From NCBI GenBank assembly GCA_030549335.1, contig CM060186.1, positions 18,467,189-18,531,188 on the forward strand: 64,000 nt of DNA, in the 5' to 3' direction. This document shows positions 21,004 through 33,059 of this stretch, one piece after another. Under the pieces are notes generated by a model. The model was given only the letters and a program-made list of their open reading frames with translations, did not search any database and was not told the DNA's origin. Every line of letters starts with the position of its first letter. Positions within the stretch are counted from its first letter, which is position 1. Both the position numbers and the translations under genes were made by a program. Source of the DNA: Pontederia crassipes (taxonomy: Eukaryota > Streptophyta > Magnoliopsida > Commelinales > Pontederiaceae).

Positions 21004-21299
21004 TTTGACTTATCAAAATCTTCTAGATTTCCTTCCTTAACTGATCAAGTTTTCTTTGCAGATTGTATTGACAACTTGGCACAAGGAGTTTTGAAAACGA
21101 TGGTGCAAGAAGATTCCCTTGAACAAGCTTTACTGAATCTAAATATGGAAGAAGATGACACTCGAGAAGAAACCTATGCTCTCCAAACATGCACTGAACA
21201 ACCATATGTGAGATGTAATAGATATGAAGAGCTGGGAAAAGGTAAGTCACTGCCCCACCATCTCATATCTCACCTCCAACTCTAGAGCTTAAGTCGTTA

Positions 21300-22783
21300 C
21301 CATCTCATTTAAGATATGTATTTTTGGGATCTAATGAGCAACTTCCTGTGATTGTAAGTGAAGATCTCTCACCTGTGCAGTTAGAAAAATTGTTAAGAAT
21401 GTTGAGAGAAAAACAACAAGCCATAGGTTGGACTATAGCTGACCTCAAGGGTATCTGCCCTTCAATTGTCATGCATAGAATCTTCATGGAGGAGAACCAC
21501 AAGCCGACCATAGAACACCAGAGAAGGTTGAATCCAAATATGAAGGAAGTGGTCAAAAATGAAGTATTAAAATAGTTAGACGCGGGTGTCATTTACCCAA
21601 TTTCTGATAGTTCTTGGGTGAGTCCTGTCTAATGTGTCCCAAAAAAAGGAGGAATGACTATTGTGAAAAATAATAAAAATGAATTAATTCCTACTCGGAC
21701 AGTCACGGGGTGGAGAATATGTATTGATTATAGAAAGCTAAATACCGCCACCCGGAAAGACCATTTTCCATTGCCATTCTTGGACCAAATGTTAGAAAGA
21801 CTAGTTGGGCATAGCTACTATTATTTTCTTGATGGTTATTCATGATATAACCAAATTCATATTGCTCTAGAGGATCAAGAGAAAACTACTTTCACTTGTC
21901 CTTATGGTACCTTCGCATTTAAATGCATGCCCTTTGGACTTTGTAATGCCCCTGCCACTTTTCAAAAATGTATGATGGCCATATTTTCTGATCTCATCGA
22001 GCGAATCATGGAAATATTTATGGATGACTTTTCTGTCTTTGGGTCTTCATATGATAACTGTTTGGATAATTTGACTGAAGTTTTGTCTAGATGTAAGAAG
22101 GCTCATTTAGTATTAAACTGGGAGAAGTGTCATTTTATGGTGCAAGAAGGCATAGTGTTAGGTCATAAAATCTCCTCTAAAGGCATAGAGGTGGATAAGG
22201 CAAAGATAGAGTGTATTGAGATATTACCTCTACCAACTTCAGTGAGAGGAATCAAGAGTTTCCTTGGGCATGCAGATTTTTATCGCGGATTTATTAAAGA
22301 TTTTTCAAAAATTGCAAAACCACTATGTTCTTTACTTGCCAAGGATACTAACTTTGTCTTTGATGAGGAATGTTTACTTGCGTTCAACAAATTGAAATAG
22401 GAGCTCGTTTCAGCACACATTATGACAGCACCAGATTGGAATCTCCCATTCGAGTTGATGTGTGACGCAAGTGATTATGCAATCAGAGCAGTGCTGGGAC
22501 AGAAAAAGGAAAAAAGGACGCATACCATCTATTATGCTAGCAGAACATTAAATGATGCCCAGTAGAATTACACTACGACAAAAAAAGAATTTCTCGCAAT
22601 TATTTTTGCATTGGATAAATTTTGTTCATATTTAATTGGTTCTAAAGTTGTTGTATTTACTGACCATGCAGCCATTAGGTACTTAATGTCGAAGAAAGAA
22701 GCTAAACAACGTCTGATCCGATGGATTTTACTCCTACAAGAATTTGACTTGGAAATTCGTGACAAGAAGGGCCTAGAAAACAC
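21300..22783 (+). pseudogene. Athila reverse transcriptase and RNase H, several stops
   Basis: Order: CPSIVMHRIFMEENHKP, VVKNEVLK, stop, LDAGVIYPISDSSWVSPV, stop, CVPKKGGMT, WRICIDYRKLNTATRKDHFP, stop after DGY(S), FKCMPFGLCNAPATFQKCM and the catalytic FMDDFSVFGSS near 22018-22050. RNase H follows with LMCDASDYAIRAVLGQKK and another stop after NDAQ. The stops fall in conserved positions, each one substitution from the expected codon, so the gene is old but otherwise in frame. Confidence 0.93.
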
Positions 22784-24170
22784 CGTTGCTGATCACTTGT
22801 CCAGATTGGAAGGACCAGAAGAAAAGGACAAGATCCCAATCAATGAGGCATTCCCTAATGAGATGTTACTAGTCATCGTCTCCTTACCTTGGTATGCTGA
22901 TTTGGTAAATTATTTGGTAAGAGACATAATTCCTCTTGATTTTTCCTATCAACAACGCAAGAGGTTTATGTGGGATGCTAAACAATATTTTTTGGAAGAA
23001 CCATTGTTATATAGGTTTTGTGCTGATGGAATTATTAGAAGGTGCATTCCAGAAGATGAGGCCTTCGAGGTCTTGAACCATTGTCACTCATTACCTTGTG
23101 GAGGCCATTTCTCCATGAACAAAATAGTGTCAAAAGTCACACAGAGTGGCTTTTATTGGCCAACCATGTACAAAGATGCAAAGAGTTTTGTGAGCTCGTG
23201 TGATAAATGTCAAAGGGTTGGCAACATTTCTCATAAAAATGAGATGCCACAACAACCTATTATTGGGGTTGAACTTTTTGATGTATGGAGTATAAATTTC
23301 ATGGGCCCTTTCCCCTCCTCTCATAACAACCAATACATTTTGGTTGCAGTAGACTATGTCTCGAAGTGGGTGGAAGCAATTTCTACCCCAAGTAATGATA
23401 CCAAAGTGGTGCAAAACTTTCTGAAAAAGCATATCTTTTCTAGGTTCGGAGTACCTCGAGCTATTATAAGTGATGGTGGCTCTCACTTCTGCAATAAGCT
23501 CTTAGATGCACTATTGGCAAAATATAATGTTAAGCATAAAGTCACCACGCCTTATCATCCACAAACCAATGGGCAAGTAGAATTAGCCAATAGGAAGTTA
23601 AAACTCATTCTTGAAAAAACCGTAGAAAATTCAAAAAAAGATTGGGCCTCAAGGCTTGATGATGCCTTATGGGCGTATCGAACATCATTCAAAACTCCCT
23701 TAGGTATGTCTCCTTATCGTCTAGTATTTGGAAAGCCCTGCCACCTTCCTGTTGAGTTAGAACACAGGGCTTATTGGGCAATTAAACAACTAACTATGGA
23801 TCTTCACCTTGCAGGTGCAAAAAGATTACTCCAATTAAGTGAATTGGATGAGTTAAGAAGATAATCATATGAGAACTCCAAACTATATAAGGAAAAAGTT
23901 AAAGTATGGCATGACAAACATATTTCTCGTAAGAATCTTGAAATAAGACAATTTGTTTTGTTATTTAACTTGAGAATGAGACTTTTTCCAAGAAAACTTA
24001 AGTCCAGGTGGTCCAATCCATTCCAAATCACCAAGGTTCTGAAGAATGGAGCTGTCGAGATCACTAGTGAAGCTACTGGTTCGTTTATGGTCAATGGACA
24101 AAGATTGAAGCCATATTTGAATGAAAAACTTGAGAAGAAAAGTATCATGCTTCTGAATGATACCCATTGA
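22611..24170 (+). pseudogene. Athila RNase H end and integrase
   Basis: The first 417 codons are uninterrupted. The RNase H end ([20 protein letters not shown] and ADHLSRLEG) is followed by the zinc-binding [11 protein letters not shown]...CDKCQRVGN. The core has ISDGGSHF and the Glu of [12 protein letters not shown], but the first catalytic acid lies in SINFMGPFP where relatives have (G)IDFMGPFP, so Asp is replaced by Asn. The frame stops after SELDELRR at 23862 and continues to PYLNEKLEKKS at about 24130. Integrase joins cDNA to the host chromosome. Confidence 0.93.
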
Positions 24171-25015
24171 CAAGAAAACTCCGTCGAGCTAACGACGATA
24201 AACAAAAGCGCTTGTTGGGAGGCAACCCAAATTTATATGTCCTTTTTGTTTCAACAACCTTTTTATTAAAAAAAAAAGAGAAAGAGAAGAGAATACGATT
24301 CTGATATACATATATTTTTGTAGGAAAAATTCGCAAGAAGACACCTCAATACGGCCGGGCCGTAAAAATTAAATCACAGTCGTATCAATCGTAGCTAGGT
24401 CGTATCAGGCTCGCACAATTTTATACGGTCTGCCCATGTTAGTTCAATGTTGGCCGTATTAAGAAGATGATAACCGTATTATAAGCGCATTGGGAAATAC
24501 GGTCAAATCGTATTAATGGGCATCTGACCGTAATTATGGCCTCGTTCCCGTATTAATCAATACGGGCCGAAAATTGGGGGACCGTTTTATCAGTTTGGCC
24601 ATATTATCGTCCATCGGGCTGTATTGACGGAGTCTCGCCCGTAATTTGAAGTCTCTACCCGTATTGTCGTGCAGGAGCAGTATAAAGTGAAATTTTTTTA
24701 TGGCTTCTTCTTCGTCTATTTTCTAGGGCATCGTCGTCCTTTAACCAAGCCGCCGTGCGACTCCCTTTCGGCAACTCCCTGCCGGCGACCCCGTTCAGAA
24801 AATAAGCGAAGGCTGCTGGGTTGCAAAGATATCGCTGCTGTGCTATGGGCAGATATCAGATTTCAAGCAAGTTCCGACTAGATTCCGACAAGACTCCGAT
24901 CAAAGCATATCGACAACTACAACTTATTTTCATTAGAGTTGAATCATTGTAGTGCAGTGGACAGAAAAAAAAAAACAAAGATACCAGGTGTTCAGTCAAT
25001 TGCTTCTGAACCATT
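24171..25015. repeat. Athila spacer with CCGTATT/AATACGG word cluster
   Basis: Between integrase and the env-position frame, 24340-24680 holds many copies of CCGTATTA, ATACGG and GGGCCGTA in both orientations. The 3' LTR has a matching cluster at 27435-27720. These words are absent from the coding parts. Confidence 0.7.
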
Positions 25016-25965
25016 TTGGCTCATATGGCACCTAAGACTCGTGGTGGATATCGTCGACGCCCTCGTCCTGCAAATTCAAAAGGTATAATCTTCATAGACG
25101 ACACACAAGAGAAGCATTACTTTATATTGAAGACAAAAGAATTGGTGAACACTCGATATTTGGACGAAAGGGCTATGAATGAATTAGGTCTTCGAGATGA
25201 TGTGGATAACCTGATTAATGCACTAGAAATGAAATACTTCATGTATACCAGATGGAAAACTTATGTGATGCCAACTCTAGAATTTTTGAGCTCGCTGGAC
25301 GTCAAGATTCCACTCGCTGAATGTGATCCGGGTACACTCTCTTTTCGACTGTTTAACTCTGAATATAAACTTACTCTGGACGAGCTGAATGATATTTATC
25401 AATTGCCGCGGCATGGAATACATCTACATAAATATTGTACTCAGTTTGACAGGCGTTTAGTGTGGTATAGTCTCACACATCGTGACTATGACACTTCATC
25501 ATCATGCAAGGCATCCAAACTTCGAAACCCAATTTTTCGTGGCTCAAGGTATTAACATCAACAGTATTTGGCCGAGGAGATAGTGATGGGGTAGTGCGCG
25601 ATAGCGAGATGTTTCTCTTATGGGCAATGATAAAAAAGATGGATGTCAATGTAGACGCCTTTGTAGCAAAGCAATTACTTAAGCAAGCGCATTCATCTAC
25701 TGGGAAGATTGTAATGGGTGGTCTCATTACTCCTATTATATTGTCACTTGGCTTTAGTGTGAATGAACTTGAGGAAGCCTAAGGATCTTCCCGCATCAAT
25801 CTGGAGACTTGTGTGAACATGAAAATGATTAAGCGTGTGGGTGATCTTTATCATTTGACCTTTAAGGATGAAGAATATACTCACCCCCTACCGGATGTCG
25901 AAAAGCTATTGCCAAACGAGCAAATTGGATTTTTCCAACGGCTGGGCTTGAGCAGTTGAGGCCTA
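25016..25965 (+). pseudogene. ATHILA ORF1-type protein in env position
   Basis: The first frame (25016-25555) begins MAHMAPKTRGGYRRRPRPAN and contains TRYLDERAMNELGLRDDVDN and TLEFLSSLDV, the signature of the ATHILA ORF-1 family. A frameshift near 25505 moves it to the frame 25504-25782 (KPNFSWLKVLTSTVFGRGDS, VMGGLITPIILSLGFSV). After a stop it can be followed as far as LPNEQIGFFQRLGL near 25950. The function of this protein is unknown; its place is that of an env gene in retroviruses, but no signal peptide or membrane anchor is visible. Confidence 0.8.
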
Positions 25966-27263
25966 GTTATGCAAAATGGCATCGCGACCGCCCTACCACT
26001 CATGATACGGAAAACCCTCAACAAGACATCTCTGCTGCCACATTCGAAATAGGACAATCCTCAGGTACTCATCATGAAACCTAGTACGTTACTCATGACG
26101 ATATGCAACAACTTCTCCTAGGCCAAAGGCAGCTCCAAGACTAGTTAGGCCGAATGGAATCACGCCAAGAAGAAATCTATCATATGGTACACAGAATTAA
26201 TACATGGCACATCGAGCGAGGTGATTGGCCGACTTCGGCACCCTCAGATTAGTGAAATTGTGAGATACCTTTTCTTCCCATCTAAATTTATAGTGTTAAT
26301 GTGTCAAACATTGAGGACAATGTTTGTTTCAAGTTTGGAGGAAAAGGGGCTTAGTTAATGTTAGCATGAGTTAGTGTGCTATTATGAGTGTCTACTGGTC
26401 AGTTGTGAGTTTAGTCATGTCGTTAAGTATTTGCTTTTGCATGTATCGGATCAAATCAGCGGTCATGTATGAACCCCTAATCTTTTAATCCATGTTGTTG
26501 GCAAGTTTTAAATATGCATGAGTTAATGTATCTTATCATATACATATCTGTTTGCATTTTCTCATATCGCCAAAGAATAATGCATGTCATCAAGTATGAA
26601 TTAGGAAACATTATACATAACAGTGTTGATCCTCTAATCCGCATGACTGGTTTATTTTGAACATTCCTGAAGAAGAACATAAAAACATAAATGACTTTAG
26701 CTTGGAACCAAAGCGAGTGACATGTAGCCTGACCTTGCACATAACTTTGTCTGGGATCTTACATTGGCACCCACTTAGATGATGCTCAATTTTGACCTGC
26801 TGCATTGTAGATATAATAAGTTATGTAGTTAATACATGCTTCATAATTGTACTTCTCTTCTCGAGTAAGTTGGGAAATTTCTTTTCTTTACTTAATAAAA
26901 GTCTCAAGTGCCTCATCCATTAAAAAAAAGGTGAGGAAAATCGTGGGCAACTTCTCTTCTCTATAAATAACTACTCCTCTATCTCCTCACTTGAGGAAAA
27001 TATGAGTATGCCACTTATGACACCGCTAGCACCCAAGCCAAGTATTCTCGAAAGAAAAGCGAGGCTCGTGCCCAGTGGAAGTCTTCTTTTTAATTTCAAT
27101 TCCCCAAATTACAAAAGAAAAGAAGTGACAAATATGGCTAAATGAAAAGAGGGTTAGTTGAACACAATGATAGGTAATTGTCCTCTACATGTGCATATCA
27201 ACCTTGAGTGTTAATGTAAGTTGGGGGTTAGTGCAAGGTCTTAAGAGGTAGTTATGTGGGAGT
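25966..27263. other. Athila 3' untranslated spacer and polypurine region
   Basis: Long non-coding AT-rich spacer, as usual in Athila elements between the last frame and the 3' LTR. GTGGGAG just before the LTR, and AAGTTGGGGGTTAG at 27218, are candidate polypurine tracts. Confidence 0.6.
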
Positions 27264-28589
27264 TGATAATTGAGTATTTATGCATTAATAGTGGTATAAT
27301 TATTAACTTATTAAAGTTATATTTCTATTTATTGGATTATTTATGTTGAAGATTTCGGAGTCTACACTATTTCTTTACATGTTTCAGAAACTTCCGAATA
27401 TCGACGAGAAGGCGTGTAAACACCAGGAAACGAGAACAATACGGCCAGCCCATATTATCAGTGTGCCCACCGTATTGGATGTCTCCAGGCTGTATTACAC
27501 TCGCACCAGATATTACAGTCCGACCGTATTGAAGGAGAACAGACCGTATCAATCAAACTCAGACTGCATTACACTCGTATTGGAAAATATGACCTGCCCG
27601 TATTGGAGACGTCGCGCCCGTATTGGAGTGAGCCGAACCGTATCGTCTTGAGGAAAATATGACCAGACCGTAGCGCATTTAACCAGGCTGTATTATATCT
27701 ATCTCGACCGTATTGGGATGATTTTTGAGGTATTTTTGGCCTTCCTGTAACCCTAATTTGAGGGAGCTATAAAAGGAATTTGTGTAGAAGAAAATAGGGG
27801 GCCAGACATTATTTTGGAGGAGATCAAGACGGCTGAGACGAACGTTTATTTTTTCTCTGCATTTCTGTATCTTTTTTAGACTTAAATGTATTCTCTTTTT
27901 GATGAACTCTTACGTTTCAATGATAATTTCCTTCTCTATGCGTGGCTAAACTTCTTTTTTTCTCGGGTTCGATGAACCCTATGGTTGATATTTAAGGAAT
28001 ATTTTTGTTGGATCTGATGTGTTCTTTATCTTTCATGTAATGCTTATATTAGATTGACCACCTAGTTAAGCGACCGAAGATTTTCCTGATTACGAAAGTA
28101 TTTGATCAAGATTAGTTCAAATAAATGACATGAAATGTATTGTTTCTTAGAAATAAGTATAATCATTTTACTTATGAATCTTGGCTTATAATGTAATTAA
28201 AATAATTTAAATGACCACGAAAGTAGGCATTTATTATTTTAATTAGAATTGTGTTTGCCTGAAAAGGAGATGCATGACTTTTGAAGATTGAGTAGAACAC
28301 TAATGATTTTATTATCTCTAAATTCCCTATGATCAATACCCTAGGTGAATTCAAAATTCGATAACTTTTATTCTCGTTTATTTCTCATAATTAATTCTCA
28401 TCCTTTCTCATCATTTTCTGCATTCATTTCAGCATTTCATTTTTATTTAGATTTTATTATTATTTCACATCTTTCTGACCGTTTAGATATTTATTAAAAT
28501 CATATAATTCTAATACTTGAACTCTTCCATGTGGGACGATATTTTATATACTACGGCATTGACTCCGTATACTTGTGGGAGAATTGTCA
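27264..28589 (+). repeat. Athila 3' LTR, full length (1326 bp)
   Basis: It starts TGATAATTGAG and ends GTCA before the CATTC duplication. It has a TATAAAA box at 27768-27774 and a cluster of CCGTATTG words at 27435-27720, most of which is deleted from the 5' LTR. Confidence 0.93.
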
Positions 28590-28667
28590 CATTCTCCATT
28601 CAGGATTTGCCATATGTTTCTTGTGAACATTCTCCATTCAGGATTTGTCACATGTTTTTTTGTGAAA
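28590..28667. repeat. 38-bp direct duplication beside the Athila right end
   Basis: The unit starting 'cattctccattcaggatttg' occurs at 28590 and again at 28628 with a few changes. The first copy includes the Athila target-site duplication. It is part of the LEO1-like intron. Confidence 0.8.
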
Positions 28668-29151
28668 TTTTTGAATTTTTTCCATTGTCACTTTTTTTCT
28701 CCTCCTCTCAACCTCTCTCAAACAATAACGTTTGAATTCTTTTAAAGTCTGTTTGCAATAATTTGAAAACTGAGATGACCACTCATCTTTGAGTAATAAT
28801 GTTTAAAATTAGTTGTTTTGATAGCATGTCCATTAATTTACTAAGAAACTAAAGAAACTTCATAAGGGCTACAAATTCTATCTTTATTTCATGTCTCATT
28901 CCAGTGGGGTATCTTTCTATATTCAGGTACAAGGTGGAGCATTCAATTAACAATAACATTATACCACTAAAAAAATTAGAAAAAAGTATTTAGAACTATC
29001 TGGTTCCAAAACAAGCTAATGCGGTTCCATTGAGGAATATCATGCATAAGAAAGCATCACAAGCCTAGAAACTAGAAAGTACAAAAGTAAATTTTTATAC
29101 AACCTTTTCTTTCTCAAATGATCAGTTTTCAAATGTAACACAGTCAAGTAT
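28668..29151 (-). other. LEO1-like intron, part right of the Athila insertion
   Basis: AT-rich intron sequence with no recognisable feature. Read on the minus strand it begins with AT at 29151-29150, where the splice donor of the upstream exon should have GT. Confidence 0.55.
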
Positions 29152-29243
29152 CTCATCTAATGCATCCTCCATAAAGCCTGGAAAAAGTTGTTGACCTCTG
29201 TGCGCTGTTTGTGTATATTTGCGATTCACCTTCTCCGTTCGAC
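29152..29243 (-). pseudogene. LEO1-like: LEO1-like gene, upstream exon with lost splice donor
   Basis: The acceptor is GATATGCAG on the minus strand. It encodes RTEKVNRKYTQTAHRGQQLF then PGFMEDALDE, matching the REKV.RKY.(P/Q)..DR.RQLSPGF(L/M)EDALDE region of plant LEO1. The exon should join EDEPKNYY at 17201. The expected GT after GATGAG reads AT, so the donor is probably destroyed and the frame would run to a TGA shortly after. Exons for the conserved N-terminal LEO1 core are not seen in the window. Confidence 0.72.
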
Positions 29244-29448
29244 CTGCATATCATTTAAAAATAGAATAAGCCATGGACACGTATAAGAAAAGGCCATAAC
29301 ATTTCAGATGGGACCAACTCTAAAATGACTTGTTAAGAAACTCTAAAGCCATTAACAATTTCAGAAATTTAATTTCTTTTCTAAAGACAACATGAATGAT
29401 ATGTGAAGGAGAACAAAATCACCCACACATGTTAAAAATTACCAAAGC

Positions 29449-30627
29449 TGTTGGAGCAAAGTTTAAGTGACATATTAAATTATATTTTGATGATATAGAC
29501 TTCGAAAGATGAAAGTTAAATGCTGAAAAAGTTTAAAGAAAAAGAGATAACTTTATGAACAACACTTTGATTAAATAATTAATTATGAACTTACTAGATT
29601 CTGAATAAATAATAAATATCAAATATGTAGAGAATCCTATTAGTTATCCATAGAATTTAAGATTATCTAATTTGGATAACCGTGCAAAATGTTATACTCA
29701 AAATAGTACAGGTCGGTCAACCTGTCGATCGACAGAATGAAAGCCAGTCGAGACATCACCGGTCGACCGATCAATGCATGTGTTGCCCAGGTTCAATGAC
29801 GAGACTATATCGGTCGATGTACCGATTGACCGACCAGCTGTTGTCAATGAAGAAAATAAGCTTAACGGGCACAAAGACCAGTCGACTGGTCCATATGTGC
29901 AGTCGACCGGCCTCCAGGTCAAATGAATAGGAACGATCAATTTTGAGGAAAACTTTGTGAAATAATTTTTGGACGAAATTTCTACATATTAGAGCCTATG
30001 AAAGGAGTGTCAAAGTCAGAAGCAAAGACATCCATCCAAGCATTGAAGAAAAACTTTAAATTATCAAAAGAAGACCATTTCTTTTGAAGTTATCATTTTC
30101 AGTTTTACTTTCTTTCTCTCTTATCTTTTTATGAGCTTGCCGTTGTAAAAGAGAGAAATATTGTTCAGAAAAATTGAGAAAGCTCATGTATAAAAGAGGT
30201 TCCAAATCTTACCTCTTGAGTGAGAGAAAAGATTAACTTTCTAGGATGAAAAGTTGTCTTAACTCTCGAAGCGGAGAAAAGGCCATGGTGTAAAGGACTT
30301 TTTTCCTTGCCCCATTTGGAATAAAAAAAGAGATTTTAATGGAATCTTCGACGGTTTCGAAATCGAGAAGTCGGAGCGGGGACGTAGGCCAAGGTATGGC
30401 CGAACCTCGTCAACAACCATCGCATTCATTGTATTTGAAATTCTCTCTCTCTCTCCCTCTCCTTCCCATATTGTTTGATGTGATCTAGATTATATTTTTT
30501 TAAAAGAATTAACGAATCAATTTTAAGCTTCTGTAATGATTTTCGTAAAATTGATACTTTTATTTTAAACACTAATTCACCCCCCCCCTCCCCCCTCCCC
30601 CCTCTTGGTGCATTTTGGGATCCTACA
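29449..30627 (+). mobile_element. Solo LTR of a SIRE/Maximus-type copia element
   Basis: It begins TGTTGGAGCAAAG and ends GGGATCCTACA, with a perfect 5-bp duplication AAAGC at 29444-29448 and 30628-30632. The right half (ACCTCTTGAGTGAG, 'ggacgtaggccaaggtatgg', CATTGTATTTG, a C-rich tract, CTCTTGGTGCATTTTGGGAT) is the typical ending of SIRE/Maximus LTRs. No internal region remains, as after LTR-LTR recombination. GTCGACCG words cluster at 29705-29925. Confidence 0.9.
29700..29930. repeat. GTCGACCG word cluster in the SIRE-type LTR
   Basis: At least eight words of the type GGTCGACCGAT, CAGTCGACTGG or CAGTCGACCGG occur in 230 bp, in a copia LTR unrelated to the gypsy LTRs that carry the same word. 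Confidence 0.75.
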
Positions 30628-30796
30628 AAAGCAACATCATTCCACACATCCGAACAGTACTAACAGAATTTTTAAACCATTGTGCAAAATCGTCTCATGT
30701 TCTGGAACATTGAAGTGTCGTACGAACACACTGAAGATATTGATTACCACTTAGGTAATAAGAATAACCATAACAACAGACAGTAATAACATAAAC

Positions 30797-32959
30797 TCAC
30801 TTTATATAACTTTGCACCTCTGGTGTATTTAGGAGGACATGATTCATTGCCGATTTGTACTCCGTGTCATTCAACCATCTTGGCTTTGATTTCTCATAGT
30901 GTCGACATATTTTATTAAAGATGGATAACGTTTCTAACCTTGTAGTTCCTTCTAAAATTTCATCATTTTGGCGTACTTTGGTGCTTACGCACTTGACATG
31001 AGATTCGAAGTAGTAGGAACAAAAATATGATATCTTTTGTGTCATATATGCCTCACATATAGATCCTTCCACTTGCACTTTATTTTTCACCGTTCTTTTA
31101 GGTTTATTAAGATCTCTCTCAAATGGATATATCATCATATATTGAACTGGTCCACCTACCTTTACTTCATAGGGAAGATGAATAGGTAGGTGTTCCATGG
31201 AATCAAAGAAACCTGGTGGAAATATTCTTTCTAACTTGCACAATGTGATTGGAATGTTTTCTTATAGTTGCCTCATATTTTCAACTATTAAAGTTGACGA
31301 ACAAGGGTCCCTAGAAAATAAGCTCAATTCAGTAAGCACTTTCCACACTTTCTCTGGCAATGATGACAATGCAACTGGAAGCAAGGTCTCCATAAAAATA
31401 TGACAATCATGACTTTTCATGCCAAATAATCGCAATTGCTTCATGTCTACACATCTGGCTAAATTCGATGCGTAGCCATCTGATATTCTTAGTTCTTGCA
31501 CCCAATGACAAACATCTATCTTCTAATTTTTTTGTAAGAGTGTAGTTGGATTTCGGTTTACCTAACTCACTATTTGGAAAATTGACAATATGTAACTCAG
31601 GACGTTTATAGTATTCTTTCAAGTCCATCCTTCTTTAATGTTATCTTTTGTCTTTCCCTTGATATCTTTAAATATATTATCGAAGACATTCTTCTTAATA
31701 TGCATGACATCTAAATTGTGACGAATCAAGTTGTCTTTCCAATACGATAAGTCCCATAAGATTCTCTATTTTTTCCAATTATGAGTGACACAGTATTCAT
31801 TTTCTCTGAAGTTTGGATTGTCGACGATCCTACACAGGGAACTGAGTGCATCACATATTTCAATCCCTGATAACCTCACTAGGGGCACCTCATTCACAAC
31901 CTTTTGCCTTCGGAAGGCATTTTTGTTGTTTCGAAATGGATGACCTAGAGGTAAAAATTGTCTATGGCAATCGACCCAACAATTCTTGCCTCCATGTTTC
32001 AAAGTGAACGCTTTTGAATTGGTCATACAATATGGACAAGCTAGCTTTCTTGCGGTCATCCAATCAGATAGCATTCTGTATGCCGAAAAGTCATTGATAG
32101 CCCAAATTAGTGCATATTTTAATGTGAAATTTTGTTTTGTAGACACGTCATAAGCTATGACACCATTCCACAACTCTTGGAGCTCGTCTATCAAAAACAT
32201 GTATGGAGCAGTCATACATATTGCTAGGGGTAAGTTATATGGCGTTAATATTATCGGCCAACAAGAATATGGCGTTGCCATCTATCCATATGGTGTGAAA
32301 CTATCGGCGCATAACTCAAGTCTTATATTCCTAATATCGTGTGCGAACTTCGGATGCATTTGATCAAAATACTTCCATGCTTCACCGTCTAATGGGTGGA
32401 CCATGACACCATCTGTTGTTTTATATTATGCATGTCATTTCATCTGTGACGCTGACCCAACAGAGGAGTACAATCTCTTTAGTCTTAAAATAAGAGGGAG
32501 ATAGTGCATTCTCTTCGCGGCAACATCGCTTTTAGTAGCTGTTTTATAATGGTCAGAACCACAAAATTTACAGCTCCTCAAGGTAGTGTCAACATCATAA
32601 AATAACATGCAGCCATTCGGACAACAATCAATTTTAATTAATCCAAGACTGAGTTTGGAAACTAGTCGCCTCGTCCTATAATAGTTCTTTAGAATTTGAG
32701 TGTCGTGTGGTGTAACCTCTTTTAATATTTCCATGAACACATTGAAGCATGCATGTGAAATATTATGATCAGTTTTTAAGTTTAGCATTCTAACAACTAA
32801 CGATAATGTCGAATGTTTATCGCAATCCAAATACAATTGTTGACTTGAGATATTTAGTAAATAAAAAAACTCTAACGCATCTACATTGAGTGATTCATCC
32901 TCGTCCTCAAGATCACATCTCATATCACTATATTTAGTTGTAGCAGCATCGTAGATCAA
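30797..32959 (-). pseudogene. CACTA (En/Spm) TNP2-type transposase, decayed
   Basis: Minus-strand pieces in order. 32959-32435 holds EFFYLLNISSQQLYLDCDKH, LIKIDCCPNGCMLFYDVD and CKFCGSDHYK. 32281-31766 holds YSCWPIILTPYNLPLAICMT, the run ACPYCMTNSKAFTLKHGGKN and CHRQFLPLGHPFRNNKNAFR. 31628-31262 holds a frameshifted ELSLFSRDPCSSTLIVENM. 31243-30797 holds LERIFPPGFFDSMEHLPIHL, PYEVKVGGPVQY and VEGSICEAYM. These are the TNP2 transposase and DUF4218 signatures. A gap after PYMFL shows an internal deletion removing part of the catalytic region. It catalyses element excision when intact. Element ends were not found. Confidence 0.9.
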
Positions 32960-33059
32960 ATTTTGATATCACCGTATTTACTTCACATGTCAATTTAACT
33001 ATCACTAGATTAAATATTCTTTTATGTCAAAATAACATACAAATTATATTTCAAGGGAG

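Larger units (their letters stand above)
17694..28589 (+). mobile_element. Athila-type Ty3/gypsy retrotransposon, 10.9 kb
   Basis: The LTRs begin TGATAATTGAG and end GAATTGTCA (17694-18720 and 27264-28589), with a perfect 5-bp duplication CATTC at 17689-17693 and 28590-28594. The plus-strand order is gag, protease, reverse transcriptase, RNase H and integrase, then an ATHILA ORF1-type frame in the env position. That extra frame and the TTGCGCCGTTGCCGGGGA primer site identify the Athila clade. All frames carry stops, so the element cannot move by itself. It lies in an intron of the LEO1-like gene in the opposite orientation. Confidence 0.95.
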
